From contig JAHJBW010000164.1 of assembly GCA_018813405.1 (NCBI GenBank), forward strand, positions 1-18,400: a stretch of DNA of 18,400 nt, given 5' to 3'. A program made the translations under genes and the position numbers. The stretch's first letter is position 1. Every line of letters starts with the position of its first letter. The notes below the pieces were generated by a model. It saw nothing but the letters and a program-made list of their open reading frames with translations, did no database searches and had not been told where the DNA came from. Source of the stretch: Candidatus Margulisiibacteriota bacterium (GTDB taxonomy: Bacteria > Margulisbacteria > WOR-1 > XYC2-FULL-46-14 > JAHJBW01). Shown in pieces: positions 7,045 to 15,190 of this stretch.

Positions 7045-7998
7045 ATGGTATTGTATATATCCACCTTCTTAACAGCGCTTTTTGTCACCATTGTGGCAAC
7101 CCCTATGGCTTCAAGGATAGCCCAAAAAATAGGCGCTGTTGATCATCCTTCCGACAGAAAGATACATACTTCCATCATTCCCCGTCTGGGTGGGCTGGCC
7201 ATTTTTATAGGCTTTGTCGTTGCCATTTTGCTTTCATTGATGTTAGCCTCGGCCCTGGGAATGCAGGTGGATGTCCGCTTGATCCTGGGGGTGGTGCTTG
7301 CCGCGAGCGTCATGTTCTTGTGCGGGCTTGTAGACGACATCAAAGGGTTAAAACCCTTGCAAAAGCTTGCCTGGCAGGGATTGGCGGCGGGAATAGTCCT
7401 TTTGTTCGGGTCCGAGATAACTTTTATTTCCAATCCTTTCAACGGGATATTTGCTCTTGGTTTTATCGGCGTCCCCCTGACCATCTTCTGGCTGGTAGGG
7501 GTGACGAACGCCATTAATCTTATTGACGGACTGGATGGGCTGGCGGCCGGTGTCACGGCCATTTCCGCGGCGGCCCTTTTCTTTGTGGCTTTGCGTACTC
7601 ACCAGATAGGGGCGGCTTTGCTCCTTATCTCCCTGACGGGAGCGGCTGTGGGCTTTTTGCGCTTTAACTTCTTTCCTGCTAAAATATTCCTTGGCGATTC
7701 AGGCAGTTTGTTCCTGGGATTTATACTGGCAGCCTCTTCCATCGTAGGGGTTTTTAAGACCACTCTGGTCGTCGCGCTGGTGATACCGGTGCTTATACTG
7801 GGCGTCCCTATTTTTGACACGCTTTTTGCCATTGGCCGCAGGCTGAAGGACAGAAGGCATCCCTTTGAGGCGGACGACAAGCATATTCACCACATGTTCC
7901 TGCGCGCCGGTTTTTCACAGAGAGAAACGGTGCTTTCAATATACATTGCCTGTTTTCTTTTAAGTTTTTCGGCGGTCTTTTTGGCTTTACAAAGGTAA
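7045..7998 (+). CDS. wecA: Undecaprenyl-phosphate GlcNAc-1-phosphate transferase (WecA/TagO family)
   Basis: 317 residues, a multi-pass inner-membrane protein of about ten hydrophobic segments. It moves sugar-1-phosphate (most likely GlcNAc-1-P from UDP-GlcNAc) onto undecaprenyl phosphate, the first step of O-antigen, enterobacterial-common-antigen or wall-polymer synthesis. Motifs match the family: DHPSDRKIHTSIIPRLGG (33-50), LVDDIKGL with the Asp pair 97-98, NAINLIDGLDGLAAG (155-169), FLGDSGS (215-221) and the cytoplasmic HIHH (280-283). The HIHH loop favours WecA/TagO/RgpG-type enzymes over MraY. It is the first gene of a long operon; wecB follows after 7 bases. The polymer built cannot be told from the window. 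Confidence 0.93.
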   Translation: MVLYISTFLTALFVTIVATPMASRIAQKIGAVDHPSDRKIHTSIIPRLGGLAIFIGFVVAILLSLMLASALGMQVDVRLILGVVLAASVMFLCGLVDDIKGLKPLQKLAWQGLAAGIVLLFGSEITFISNPFNGIFALGFIGVPLTIFWLVGVTNAINLIDGLDGLAAGVTAISAAALFFVALRTHQIGAALLLISLTGAAVGFLRFNFFPAKIFLGDSGSLFLGFILAASSIVGVFKTTLVVALVIPVLILGVPIFDTLFAIGRRLKDRRHPFEADDKHIHHMFLRAGFSQRETVLSIYIACFLLSFSAVFLALQR

Positions 7999-8005
7999 GT
8001 TCAAT

Positions 8006-9160
8006 ATGCAAAGAAAAAGAATAATGACGGTTTTTGGCACCCGGCCCGAGGTCATAAAAATGGGGCCTGTGGTCGCCGAGATTGAAAAATACCCGGATAT
8101 TTTACAGAGCATCATCGTTTCTACCGGCCAGCACCGCCAGATGCTTGACCAGGTGCTTAAAATATTCAATCTTCGTCCCCACTACGATCTGGACATCATG
8201 CGAAGTTCTCAAAGCCTGGCGCAGATCGTTAACAGGTCTTTGCACGGCCTTGAAACGGTCATAGCCAGGGAAAAGCCCGACCTTTTGCTGGTGCAGGGCG
8301 ATACCTCAACGGTTTTTGCCGCGGCCCTGGCCGCTTTCTACGCGCGGGTGCCCGTTGGCCATGTTGAGGCCGGACTGCGTACCGGCGACAGGACGCGTCC
8401 TTTTCCCGAAGAGATCAACCGGCGCCTGGCCGGAGTGCTGGCAGACCTGCATTTCGCGCCCACGCTAAGGTCGGTCCAAAATCTTATGGCCGAAGGGTAC
8501 AGCCGGCACAACATATTCCTTACCGGGAATACGGTGATAGATTCCCTTATAGAAGTTACAAAAAGAGAGTTTGACCTGGCTGACGCGGGTATCAACCTGG
8601 TCCCGGGAAAAAAGACCATACTTGTTACCGTGCACAGGCGGGAATCTTTGGGTGAGCCAATGAGGAATATCTGCCAGGCAATAAAGGCGGTTGCCCTGAA
8701 ATATTCTGACAGCGTCCAGGTGGTCCTGCCGGTACACAAAAATCCCGCGGTCAGACAGGTGGTGCGGGAAGTCCTTGCCGGCACGGGGAATATCAGTCTT
8801 ATAGAACCGCTCGATTATGAGCCTTTTATCCATCTTATGAAAGCTTCATATCTTATACTGACCGATTCGGGCGGGGTCCAGGAAGAAGCGCCTTCACTGG
8901 GAAAACCTGTCCTTGTTCTGAGAGAAAAGACGGAAAGGCCCGAAGCTGTTGAGGCAGGGGCGGTAAAACTGGTAGGCGTTTCAGAATACGCCATTTTCCA
9001 ACAGACCTCGGACCTTCTGGACAATAAAGACAACTACCGCGCCATGATCAAGCCCATTAATCCATACGGGGACGGACTGGCGTCGCAAAGGATAGTCAAA
9101 GTGATACTCAGGCATTTCGGATTTATTGACAAAAAACCAGAGGAGTTTGCTGTAAAGTGA
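8006..9160 (+). CDS. wecB: UDP-N-acetylglucosamine 2-epimerase (non-hydrolysing)
   Basis: 384 residues, normal length. It interconverts UDP-GlcNAc and UDP-ManNAc in the cytoplasm, supplying ManNAc-derived sugars for surface polysaccharide. Visible motifs are FGTRPEVIKMGP (10-21), QGDTST (97-102), GHVEAGLRT (118-126), PFPEEINRR (132-140) and, near the C-terminus, DSGGVQEEAPSLGKPVLVLR followed by TERPEAVEAG, which form the UDP-binding half of the GT-B-like fold. It follows wecA by 7 bases, with a weak AAAGG about 10 bases before the ATG. Its end overlaps the murA start by 4 bases (GTGA). Pairing with WecA suggests a polymer made on undecaprenyl-PP-GlcNAc that contains ManNAc or ManNAcA. Confidence 0.95.
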   Translation: MQRKRIMTVFGTRPEVIKMGPVVAEIEKYPDILQSIIVSTGQHRQMLDQVLKIFNLRPHYDLDIMRSSQSLAQIVNRSLHGLETVIAREKPDLLLVQGDTSTVFAAALAAFYARVPVGHVEAGLRTGDRTRPFPEEINRRLAGVLADLHFAPTLRSVQNLMAEGYSRHNIFLTGNTVIDSLIEVTKREFDLADAGINLVPGKKTILVTVHRRESLGEPMRNICQAIKAVALKYSDSVQVVLPVHKNPAVRQVVREVLAGTGNISLIEPLDYEPFIHLMKASYLILTDSGGVQEEAPSLGKPVLVLREKTERPEAVEAGAVKLVGVSEYAIFQQTSDLLDNKDNYRAMIKPINPYGDGLASQRIVKVILRHFGFIDKKPEEFAVK

Positions 9161-10446
9161 GAAGAATAAAAATAAGAGGGGGGAACAGCCTGGAGGGCGA
9201 GGTTACCGTTTCGGGTTCAAAAAATTCCGCCCTTCCAATACTTGCGGCCACGATCCTGACCTCGGGAACGAATACTATAACCAACATCCCCGACCTTTTG
9301 GATGTTAAGACCATGATACGCGTGCTAAGGGCGCTGGGGGTAATAGCCGAATATCAGGAGCCAAACTCCGTAAGGGTATCGGTCAACCACAGCGTCAGGC
9401 GCGTGGCCCCGTATGATCTTGTCACCAAGATGAGGGCATCATTTTTTGTCATAGGGCCTATCCTCGCGAAAATGGGATTGGCCAAAGTGCCGCTGCCCGG
9501 GGGATGCGCCATCGGGTCCCGGCCGGTCGACATACATATTAAAGGGCTCAAGGCCCTGGGGGCGGAAGTAACGCAGGAACACGGGTTCATTATTATGAAG
9601 GCCGACAGGTTGAAAGGCAGCCGCGTCTACATGGACTTCCCGTCGGTCGGGGCAACAGAAACAATAATGATGGCGGCCACCCTGGCCGAAGGCGAGACCC
9701 TTATCGAAAATGCCGCCAAAGAACCAGAGATAGTCGATCTGGCGAATTACCTTATAAAGGCCGGCGCGCAAATAAGCGGGGTGGGGACGGAAGAAATTAA
9801 GATACAGGGAGTGTCTCAACTGAAGGCAATTGAATACAGGATAATCCCGGACCGCATTGAAGCCGGGACCTTGATGATAGCTTCCGCGATCACGGGGGGG
9901 GAGGTCGTTGTTCACGGCGCTGTCAGAGAGCATGTTGATTCCACGATCAACAAACTAAGGGAAGCCAACTCAATTGTAAAGATAGAAGGCGGCTCTATCA
10001 GGGTAAAAGGCGGAAAAACAAAGGCTGTTAATATCAAGACCCTGCCATACCCCGGCTTTCCCACCGACATGCAGCCGCAGTTCACCGCTTTATTGTCCCT
10101 GGGGCAGGGGACCTCGGTGATAAACGAGACCGTCTTTGAGAACCGTTTCATGCATGTGCACGAATTGCGCCGGATGGGAGCGGAGATAAGCCTGGAAGGA
10201 AGGACGGCCATTATAAGCGGGGTAAAGGCCCTTGAAGGCGCGCCCGTCAAAAGCCGCGACCTGCGGGCTGGGGCGGCGCTTATTCTGGCAGGGTTGGCGG
10301 CAGAAGGAGAAAGCCTGGTAGAGGACATTGATGGGCACATAGAACGAGGCTATGAATTCCTGGACAAAAAGCTTTGTGCTCTTGGCGCGAATATCGAAGA
10401 AGTTTCCAACATAAGCGCGGTGTATGAAGAAGATAATCTTAAATAA
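9157..10446 (+). CDS. murA: UDP-N-acetylglucosamine 1-carboxyvinyltransferase
   Basis: 429 residues, full length. It transfers enolpyruvate from PEP to UDP-GlcNAc, the first committed step of peptidoglycan synthesis in the cytoplasm. SGSKNSALP carries the conserved Lys (residue 22), and the active loop PLPGGCAIGSRPVDIH has Cys117 rather than the Asp found in fosfomycin-resistant enzymes, so the enzyme is predicted to be fosfomycin-sensitive. Also seen are FPSVGATETIMMAA, PDRIEAGTLM, PGFPTDMQPQ and VFENRFMHVHEL with the family spacing. The start is GTG 9157, giving a GTGA overlap with the wecB stop; GAGGAG lies 11 bases upstream, inside wecB. The end overlaps ybeY by 23 bp. Its place beside wecA and wecB groups three consumers of UDP-GlcNAc. 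Confidence 0.97.
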   Translation: MRRIKIRGGNSLEGEVTVSGSKNSALPILAATILTSGTNTITNIPDLLDVKTMIRVLRALGVIAEYQEPNSVRVSVNHSVRRVAPYDLVTKMRASFFVIGPILAKMGLAKVPLPGGCAIGSRPVDIHIKGLKALGAEVTQEHGFIIMKADRLKGSRVYMDFPSVGATETIMMAATLAEGETLIENAAKEPEIVDLANYLIKAGAQISGVGTEEIKIQGVSQLKAIEYRIIPDRIEAGTLMIASAITGGEVVVHGAVREHVDSTINKLREANSIVKIEGGSIRVKGGKTKAVNIKTLPYPGFPTDMQPQFTALLSLGQGTSVINETVFENRFMHVHELRRMGAEISLEGRTAIISGVKALEGAPVKSRDLRAGAALILAGLAAEGESLVEDIDGHIERGYEFLDKKLCALGANIEEVSNISAVYEEDNLK

Positions 10447-10816
10447 CTACAAGGGCCCTTCGACAAAACTCAGGGTAAATATCAAGGGAATCAGGGCAAT
10501 CAAGACGAAGGTCTCAAGGATGTTAAGGGAAGAGGGGGAGCAGGGGACTGTAAGTATTACTTTTTGTTATGATGGGTTTATCAGGAAGCTGAACAAGCGA
10601 TATAGAAAAAAGGATTGTGCAACGGATGTGTTATCGTTTAAAATGGGGGAGGATGGACTGCTGGGAGATATAATTATCTCTGTTGAAACGGCAGGAAGAC
10701 AGGCGAAAGAATTTGGCTGTACACTGACCGAAGAACTTACGCGCCTGGCGGAACATGGATTGCTGCATTTGCTTGGCTATTCGCACAAAGAAATGGAAGA
10801 GCGAGGGAGTCTTTAG
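10424..10816 (+). CDS. ybeY: Endoribonuclease YbeY (16S rRNA 3'-end maturation), short, with N-terminal insertion
   Basis: 130 residues, slightly short for the family (about 150). YbeY is a zinc-dependent RNase in 16S rRNA 3'-end maturation and ribosome quality control. The zinc motif is present: HGLLHLLGYSH with His111, His115 and His121. LNKRYRKKDCATDVLSF (56-72) is the usual substrate-side signature. The protein ends 9 residues after the third His, lacking the usual C-terminal helix end. Residues 11-17 (GPSTKLR) are encoded by a REP-like element and interrupt the first strand region (NNYK, then VNIKG). The start ATG lies inside murA, 23 bp before its stop, in another frame, with no strong Shine-Dalgarno, so coupling to murA is likely. 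The gene next to it (CNNM/CorC) is a common ybeY neighbour. Confidence 0.9.
   Translation: MKKIILNNYKGPSTKLRVNIKGIRAIKTKVSRMLREEGEQGTVSITFCYDGFIRKLNKRYRKKDCATDVLSFKMGEDGLLGDIIISVETAGRQAKEFGCTLTEELTRLAEHGLLHLLGYSHKEMEERGSL
10456..10475 (+). repeat. REP-like 20-bp element inside ybeY
   Basis: CCCTTCGACAAAACTCAGGG has CCCT/AGGG ends and closely resembles the CCCTTCGACAAGCTCAGGG element I recall as dispersed in many bacterial and metagenomic genomes; the GPSTKLR translation is typical of it. It lies in phase near the start of ybeY. Its copy number in this genome cannot be seen here. Confidence 0.6.
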
Positions 10817-12058
10817 ATGATCGCGATCATTATATTGCTCGTATTGATACTGCTGTCCGCTTTCTTCGCGGCGTCCGAGACCGCGCTTACCAGCCTGAGC
10901 CATGTCAGGGTCCTGCGCATGGTCGAAAAACACTCCCCATCGGCCGGCATCATAAAAAAATTAAAGGACAGGCCCAGCGCGCTGTTATCGACCGTGCTGA
11001 TAGGCAATAATATCGTCAACATCAGCGCTTCTGTCCTGGCGGCTTCGGTCATCATGGGATGGCTGGAAAGACACGGCTGGCATACTGTGGGGCTGGGGGT
11101 TGGCGCGGCTTCCGGCATCATGACGTTCATAATACTGGTGTTTGGAGAGATAACCCCCAAAACCGTGGCCATACGGAATGCCGAACCAATATCACAATTG
11201 GTAGCCTGGCCGATATTTTTACTGACCATTCTCTTTACCCCTGTTGCCTATGTGCTTAATCTTTTTAGCCGTCCCTTTGTCCTGCTTTTTGGAGGCAAAC
11301 CTTCAAAGGCGCCCTTTATTTCCCAGGAAGAGATAGAGATGATCATTGCCGCTGGAGAGAAAGAGGGAGTGCTGGAGGAAGATGAAAGGAAAATGATCAC
11401 TTCCATATTTGAATTCGGCGAGACCAGCGTCAGGGAGGTCATGACCCCCAGGCCGGACGTAAAATCCATTGACATATCTGTCGGAATTGACGGCGCGAAA
11501 AAAGTCATAAAGGAAAGCGGCCATTCCAGGATACCTGTCTATGAAGGCAACATCGACAATGTCATCGGCATCTTGTACTCCAAGGACCTGCTTATCCACG
11601 AAAATGAAGATATGAGAAAGTTCCTCAGGAGCCCGCTCTTTATCCCGGAAACGAAAAAAGTCGATGAGCTCCTCAACCAGATGCAGTCAGCCCGCACCCA
11701 TATCGCCATTATAGTTGATGAATACGGAGTGACATCCGGCATTGTTACCCTGGAAGACCTGCTCGAGGAGATCGTTGGAGAGATACAGGACGAATTTGAG
11801 AAGACCGAAAAAATGACCGAAAAGATAACCGACAAAAGCTGGCTGGTGGACGGGCGCGTGGCACTGAAGGATGTCAACGAAAAACTTGGGATCGAACTGC
11901 CTGAAATACCGGAATATGATACTATCGGGGGGTATGTGTTCGCGAAACTGGACAAGGTCCCCGCGGTAAAGGACGAGGTCAAGGTTGACGGCGTGCGTAT
12001 AGTGATAGAAAAAGTGCACAGAAGGCGCATTACGCGGGTAAGGATAGAATTACAATGA
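10817..12058 (+). CDS. CNNM/CorC-HlyC family membrane protein (DUF21, CBS pair, CorC domain)
   Basis: 413 residues, a full three-part protein. A DUF21/CNNM membrane domain has four hydrophobic segments (about 1-20, 55-80, 92-116, 128-158) with the ASETAL, IGNNIVNI and FGEITPKT signatures. A CBS-domain pair (about 205-330) contains REVMTPRPDV, HSRIPVYEGNIDNVIGILYSKDLL and IVDEYGVTSGIVTLEDLLEEIVGEI. A C-terminal CorC_HlyC domain (about 340-410) contains SWLVDGRVALKDVN and the IGGYVF region. Family members bind Mg-ATP at the CBS pair and are linked to Mg or other divalent-cation efflux; the older name is hemolysin-like, with weak support. The start is ATG 10817 directly after the ybeY stop, with GAGGGAG 7 bases upstream. 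The end overlaps pyrG by 4 bases (ATGA). Confidence 0.93.
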   Translation: MIAIIILLVLILLSAFFAASETALTSLSHVRVLRMVEKHSPSAGIIKKLKDRPSALLSTVLIGNNIVNISASVLAASVIMGWLERHGWHTVGLGVGAASGIMTFIILVFGEITPKTVAIRNAEPISQLVAWPIFLLTILFTPVAYVLNLFSRPFVLLFGGKPSKAPFISQEEIEMIIAAGEKEGVLEEDERKMITSIFEFGETSVREVMTPRPDVKSIDISVGIDGAKKVIKESGHSRIPVYEGNIDNVIGILYSKDLLIHENEDMRKFLRSPLFIPETKKVDELLNQMQSARTHIAIIVDEYGVTSGIVTLEDLLEEIVGEIQDEFEKTEKMTEKITDKSWLVDGRVALKDVNEKLGIELPEIPEYDTIGGYVFAKLDKVPAVKDEVKVDGVRIVIEKVHRRRITRVRIELQ

Positions 12059-13689
12059 AAGAAACATCCAGCAGAACGAAATATATTTTCATAACAGGGG
12101 GAGTTGTTTCTTCCCTGGGGAAAGGGATCACCGCGGCTTCGCTGGGCAGGCTTTTAAAGTCGCGGGGATTAAAGGTTACCATCCAAAAACTTGACCCCTA
12201 CATCAATGTCGACCCCGGGACCATGAACCCGTATCAGCACGGCGAGGTGTTTGTCACCGAAGACGGCGCCGAGACCGACCTTGACCTTGGCCATTATGAA
12301 AGATTTATCGATGTCAACCTGACCAAAGACAACAATCTAACTGCCGGCATGGTCTACTGGTCGGTCATCAACAAAGAAAGAAGGGGCGACTATCTGGGAG
12401 GTACGGTCCAGGTCGTGCCCCACATCACCAACCAGATAAAAGAGCGCATCCGCAAGGTTAAAGGCAAGTTCGATGTGGTGATCTGTGAAATAGGCGGCAC
12501 CGTGGGCGATATCGAAGGCCTACCCTTTCTTGAAGCCATCAGGCAGTTCAGGAAAGAAGTCGGACGCAATAAGTGCATCAACATACATGTCACACTTGTC
12601 CCGTTCCTTGAGACCACCAAAGAGTTCAAGACCAAACCGACCCAGCATAGTGTCAAGGAGCTCAGGGCCATAGGTATCCAACCAGACATTATCATCTGCA
12701 GGTCCATGGAGCCCATTTCCGCCGAACTTAAAGACAAGATCTCCCTTTTCTGCGATGTTGACAAAGAAGCGGTCATTGGGCTTACCGACGCGCAGTCGCT
12801 GTACGAGGTGCCGTTATTACTGCAAAGGAACGGGCTTGACGAGATCGTCAAAAAATACCTGAACCTGCGCCTGAAGGACAGGGACCTCAAGGAATGGAGC
12901 CAGATGGTGGAGCGGATGATGAACCCGACCCGGACGGTCAAGATAGGGATTGTCGGCAAATACACCGAGCTAAGGGATTCCTATATCAGCATAGTGGAAT
13001 CGCTAAAGCACAGCGGCGCCGAGCTGGGCATTGGCATTGACCTGAAGCTTATCAACGCTGAAAAGCTGGAAAAAGAAGAAGATCCCGAAGCCATTCTCAG
13101 GGAAGTGCATGCCATACTTGTACCCGGCGGATTTGGATATCGCGGGGTAGAGGGCAAGATACGCGCCATCCAATTCGCCCGCGAGAACAATGTGCCTTTT
13201 CTTGGCCTGTGCCTGGGTATGCAGTGCGCGGTCATAGAATTCGCGCGCAATGTTTGCGGTCTTTCAAATGCCAACTCTTCCGAATTTGATCCCGACACAC
13301 CGTATCCGGTGATCGACCTTATGCCCGATCAGGTAGAGATAGATGAAAAAGGCGGCACCATGAGGCTGGGGGCTTATCCATGCAAGGTCCAAAAAGGCAC
13401 CAAACTGCATTCCATATACAAGAAAGATGTTGTCAACGAAAGGCACCGCCACCGCTATGAATTCAATAACGCTTACCGCCAGCAGATGCAAAAGAAAGGC
13501 CTGAAATGCTCCGGAATATTTGAAAAAGCCGATCTGGTCGAGGTGGTGGAGATTAAAGAGCATCCCTGCTTTTTGGCCACGCAGTATCATCCCGAGTTCA
13601 AGTCCCGTCCGCATAAGCCGCATCCCATCTTTCTGAATTTTGTCGAAGCCGCCGGACGACGGCTGAAAGAACAGGGGTCTCTGTTCTAA
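12055..13689 (+). CDS. pyrG: CTP synthase
   Basis: 544 residues, full length. It makes CTP from UTP, ATP and glutamine in the cytoplasm. The N-terminal synthetase domain has the P-loop GGVVSSLGKG (15-24), QKLDPYINVDPGTM (44-57), GEVFVTEDGAETDLDLGHYE (63-82) and GGTVGDIEGLPF (147-158). The C-terminal class I glutaminase has PGGFGYRG (357-364), nucleophile Cys386 in GLCLGMQ, and the His512/Glu514 pair in QYHPEF. Its ATG overlaps the CNNM gene stop (ATGA), and AGGA lies about 10 bases upstream. In this operon CTP could feed CMP-sugar or CDP-lipid synthesis, but as the only CTP source it is probably just co-transcribed. Confidence 0.98.
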   Translation: MKETSSRTKYIFITGGVVSSLGKGITAASLGRLLKSRGLKVTIQKLDPYINVDPGTMNPYQHGEVFVTEDGAETDLDLGHYERFIDVNLTKDNNLTAGMVYWSVINKERRGDYLGGTVQVVPHITNQIKERIRKVKGKFDVVICEIGGTVGDIEGLPFLEAIRQFRKEVGRNKCINIHVTLVPFLETTKEFKTKPTQHSVKELRAIGIQPDIIICRSMEPISAELKDKISLFCDVDKEAVIGLTDAQSLYEVPLLLQRNGLDEIVKKYLNLRLKDRDLKEWSQMVERMMNPTRTVKIGIVGKYTELRDSYISIVESLKHSGAELGIGIDLKLINAEKLEKEEDPEAILREVHAILVPGGFGYRGVEGKIRAIQFARENNVPFLGLCLGMQCAVIEFARNVCGLSNANSSEFDPDTPYPVIDLMPDQVEIDEKGGTMRLGAYPCKVQKGTKLHSIYKKDVVNERHRHRYEFNNAYRQQMQKKGLKCSGIFEKADLVEVVEIKEHPCFLATQYHPEFKSRPHKPHPIFLNFVEAAGRRLKEQGSLF

Positions 13690-13707
13690 AAAAGAAAGGA
13701 AGACGCC

Positions 13708-15189
13708 GTGAAGAAACTCGATTTCAAACGAAAGATCCAGATCGCCGTGATGCTGACGCTTATAGTGCTGATGCAATTCGTTCTGCGCACACCATTTCTG
13801 GCCGAGCCCCTGGACAGGGACGAAGGCGCCCAGGCCTATGCCGCCCAGCGGCTTGTGGCTGGCGAGAGATTATACCAGCAGATAAGCGCCTCACAGCCGC
13901 CGGCCGTCTATTTTCTTTATGCCGCGGTATTCAGGGTTTTTGGCAGTTCCGTGGCGGTCATCAGGAGCGTGGCGCTTTTCTTTTCCCTGCTTTCGACCCT
14001 GGCCATGTTCTTTGTGGGCTTTCTAATGTTTGGTTCGCTGGGAGGCCTTTTGGCGGCCTTTCTTTTTGCCCTCTATTCTGGCGGTCCGTATATTGACGGC
14101 GCCTCCGTCAATCCGGAAAATTTCGCCGTTTTCTTTGTCATTACCGGCTACGCTTTTTATCTTTACAGCCTAAAACGGAACGGCTCCTCGGGCTATTTCT
14201 TTTGCGCCCTGTCCGGCATATTCTTCAGCGCGGCTTTTCTTTTCAAGGCTATCATAGGATTGTTTTTTCTGCTGTTCCTGGGTGTGATGACGGTGTCTTC
14301 CAAAAAAACTTTCTACGAGAGGCCAAGGATGGGATATTACGCGCTGGGTTTTCTTTCCCTGCCCGTCTTTTTGAGCTTTTACTATCTTTTCACGCGCAGC
14401 CTTTTCGCTTTTCTTATGAGTGTCTTTGTGTCCCCCCTCAATTTCATCAGATCTCCTCTTACTCCTGAAATGCTCTACAAAACCCTTTTCCTGGTCATAA
14501 ACGAGAATGGGATATTGTGGATATTGACCGTGGTGGGGATGTCGTTCGTGCTTATAAAGGATAGAAAGCCCAAGCAGTACCTTATGGTGTTTTTCGGACT
14601 GCTATCCATGCTCATGGTATTCGTCCAGGGCAGGTTCATGGGGTATAACTACCTGCTGCTTTTGCCGCCTTTTGCCCTGATATCTTCATATACTATCGTC
14701 ACCTGGCGCAAAGAGCCGCCCAACCTGCTGGCCAATATATTTGGTTTTGTGGTGCTGGCTTTTCTGTTCTTTACCGTAGTATACATCCAGTATCCTTTTT
14801 ATCTGGTCTATACCCCCCAGCAGATATCCGAAGAAAAATCAGGGTCATTCAACCTGACGCTGGCAGGTTATGTGGGCGACGAGATCAAAAAGAATTCCTC
14901 AAAAAACGACACGATCTATGTCTGCGGGCCCGAGCCCGAGATATATTTCTATTCACAGAGGAAGTCTGCCAGCAAGTACTTGATCACCCAGGTTTCGGAC
15001 GGGATAAAAGAATACGGGGAAGGAAAAAAACAGCAGATCATGCGGTCCATAGTTCAAAACCAGCCCCGGTACATTGTCTGGACCGTCCCTTCTTATTATT
15101 TCGTAGATCTATTTGCCTATACCGTCCAGAACTATTCCCTGGCTATTGAGGTCTGCGATTGGCGAATTTATGAGAGGGTGGACATGTAA
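13708..15189 (+). CDS. GT-C (PMT/ArnT-like) membrane glycosyltransferase
   Basis: 493 residues. A polytopic membrane protein with about ten or eleven hydrophobic segments between residues 10 and 380 and a soluble C-terminal part of about 110 residues facing the periplasm. The first external loop has PLDRDEGAQAYAAQRL followed by SASQPPAVYFLYA, the acidic-pair arrangement (Asp38/Glu39) seen at the active site of PMT/ArnT-type transferases that use polyprenyl-phosphate sugars. The C-terminal part (SKNDTIYVCGPEPEIYFYSQ) resembles the Rossmann-like tail of PMT_2 proteins. The start is GTG 13708 with AGGA 7 bases upstream, 18 bases after pyrG. The next gene is a polyprenyl-phosphate-sugar synthase-like GT2, so the two plausibly form a donor-maker/transferase pair acting on a surface glycan or glycoprotein. 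The acceptor is unknown. Confidence 0.85.
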   Translation: MKKLDFKRKIQIAVMLTLIVLMQFVLRTPFLAEPLDRDEGAQAYAAQRLVAGERLYQQISASQPPAVYFLYAAVFRVFGSSVAVIRSVALFFSLLSTLAMFFVGFLMFGSLGGLLAAFLFALYSGGPYIDGASVNPENFAVFFVITGYAFYLYSLKRNGSSGYFFCALSGIFFSAAFLFKAIIGLFFLLFLGVMTVSSKKTFYERPRMGYYALGFLSLPVFLSFYYLFTRSLFAFLMSVFVSPLNFIRSPLTPEMLYKTLFLVINENGILWILTVVGMSFVLIKDRKPKQYLMVFFGLLSMLMVFVQGRFMGYNYLLLLPPFALISSYTIVTWRKEPPNLLANIFGFVVLAFLFFTVVYIQYPFYLVYTPQQISEEKSGSFNLTLAGYVGDEIKKNSSKNDTIYVCGPEPEIYFYSQRKSASKYLITQVSDGIKEYGEGKKQQIMRSIVQNQPRYIVWTVPSYYFVDLFAYTVQNYSLAIEVCDWRIYERVDM

Positions 15190-15190
15190 T

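Noticed and set aside
13690..13707. Separate promoter or terminator between pyrG and the GT-C gene
   Set aside because: The 18-bp gap holds only an A-rich stretch and a Shine-Dalgarno (AGGA).
15113..15190. Upstream extension of the GT2 frame to 15113
   Set aside because: It overlaps the end of the GT-C gene in another frame and has no GT2 homology; ATG 15191 begins the fold.
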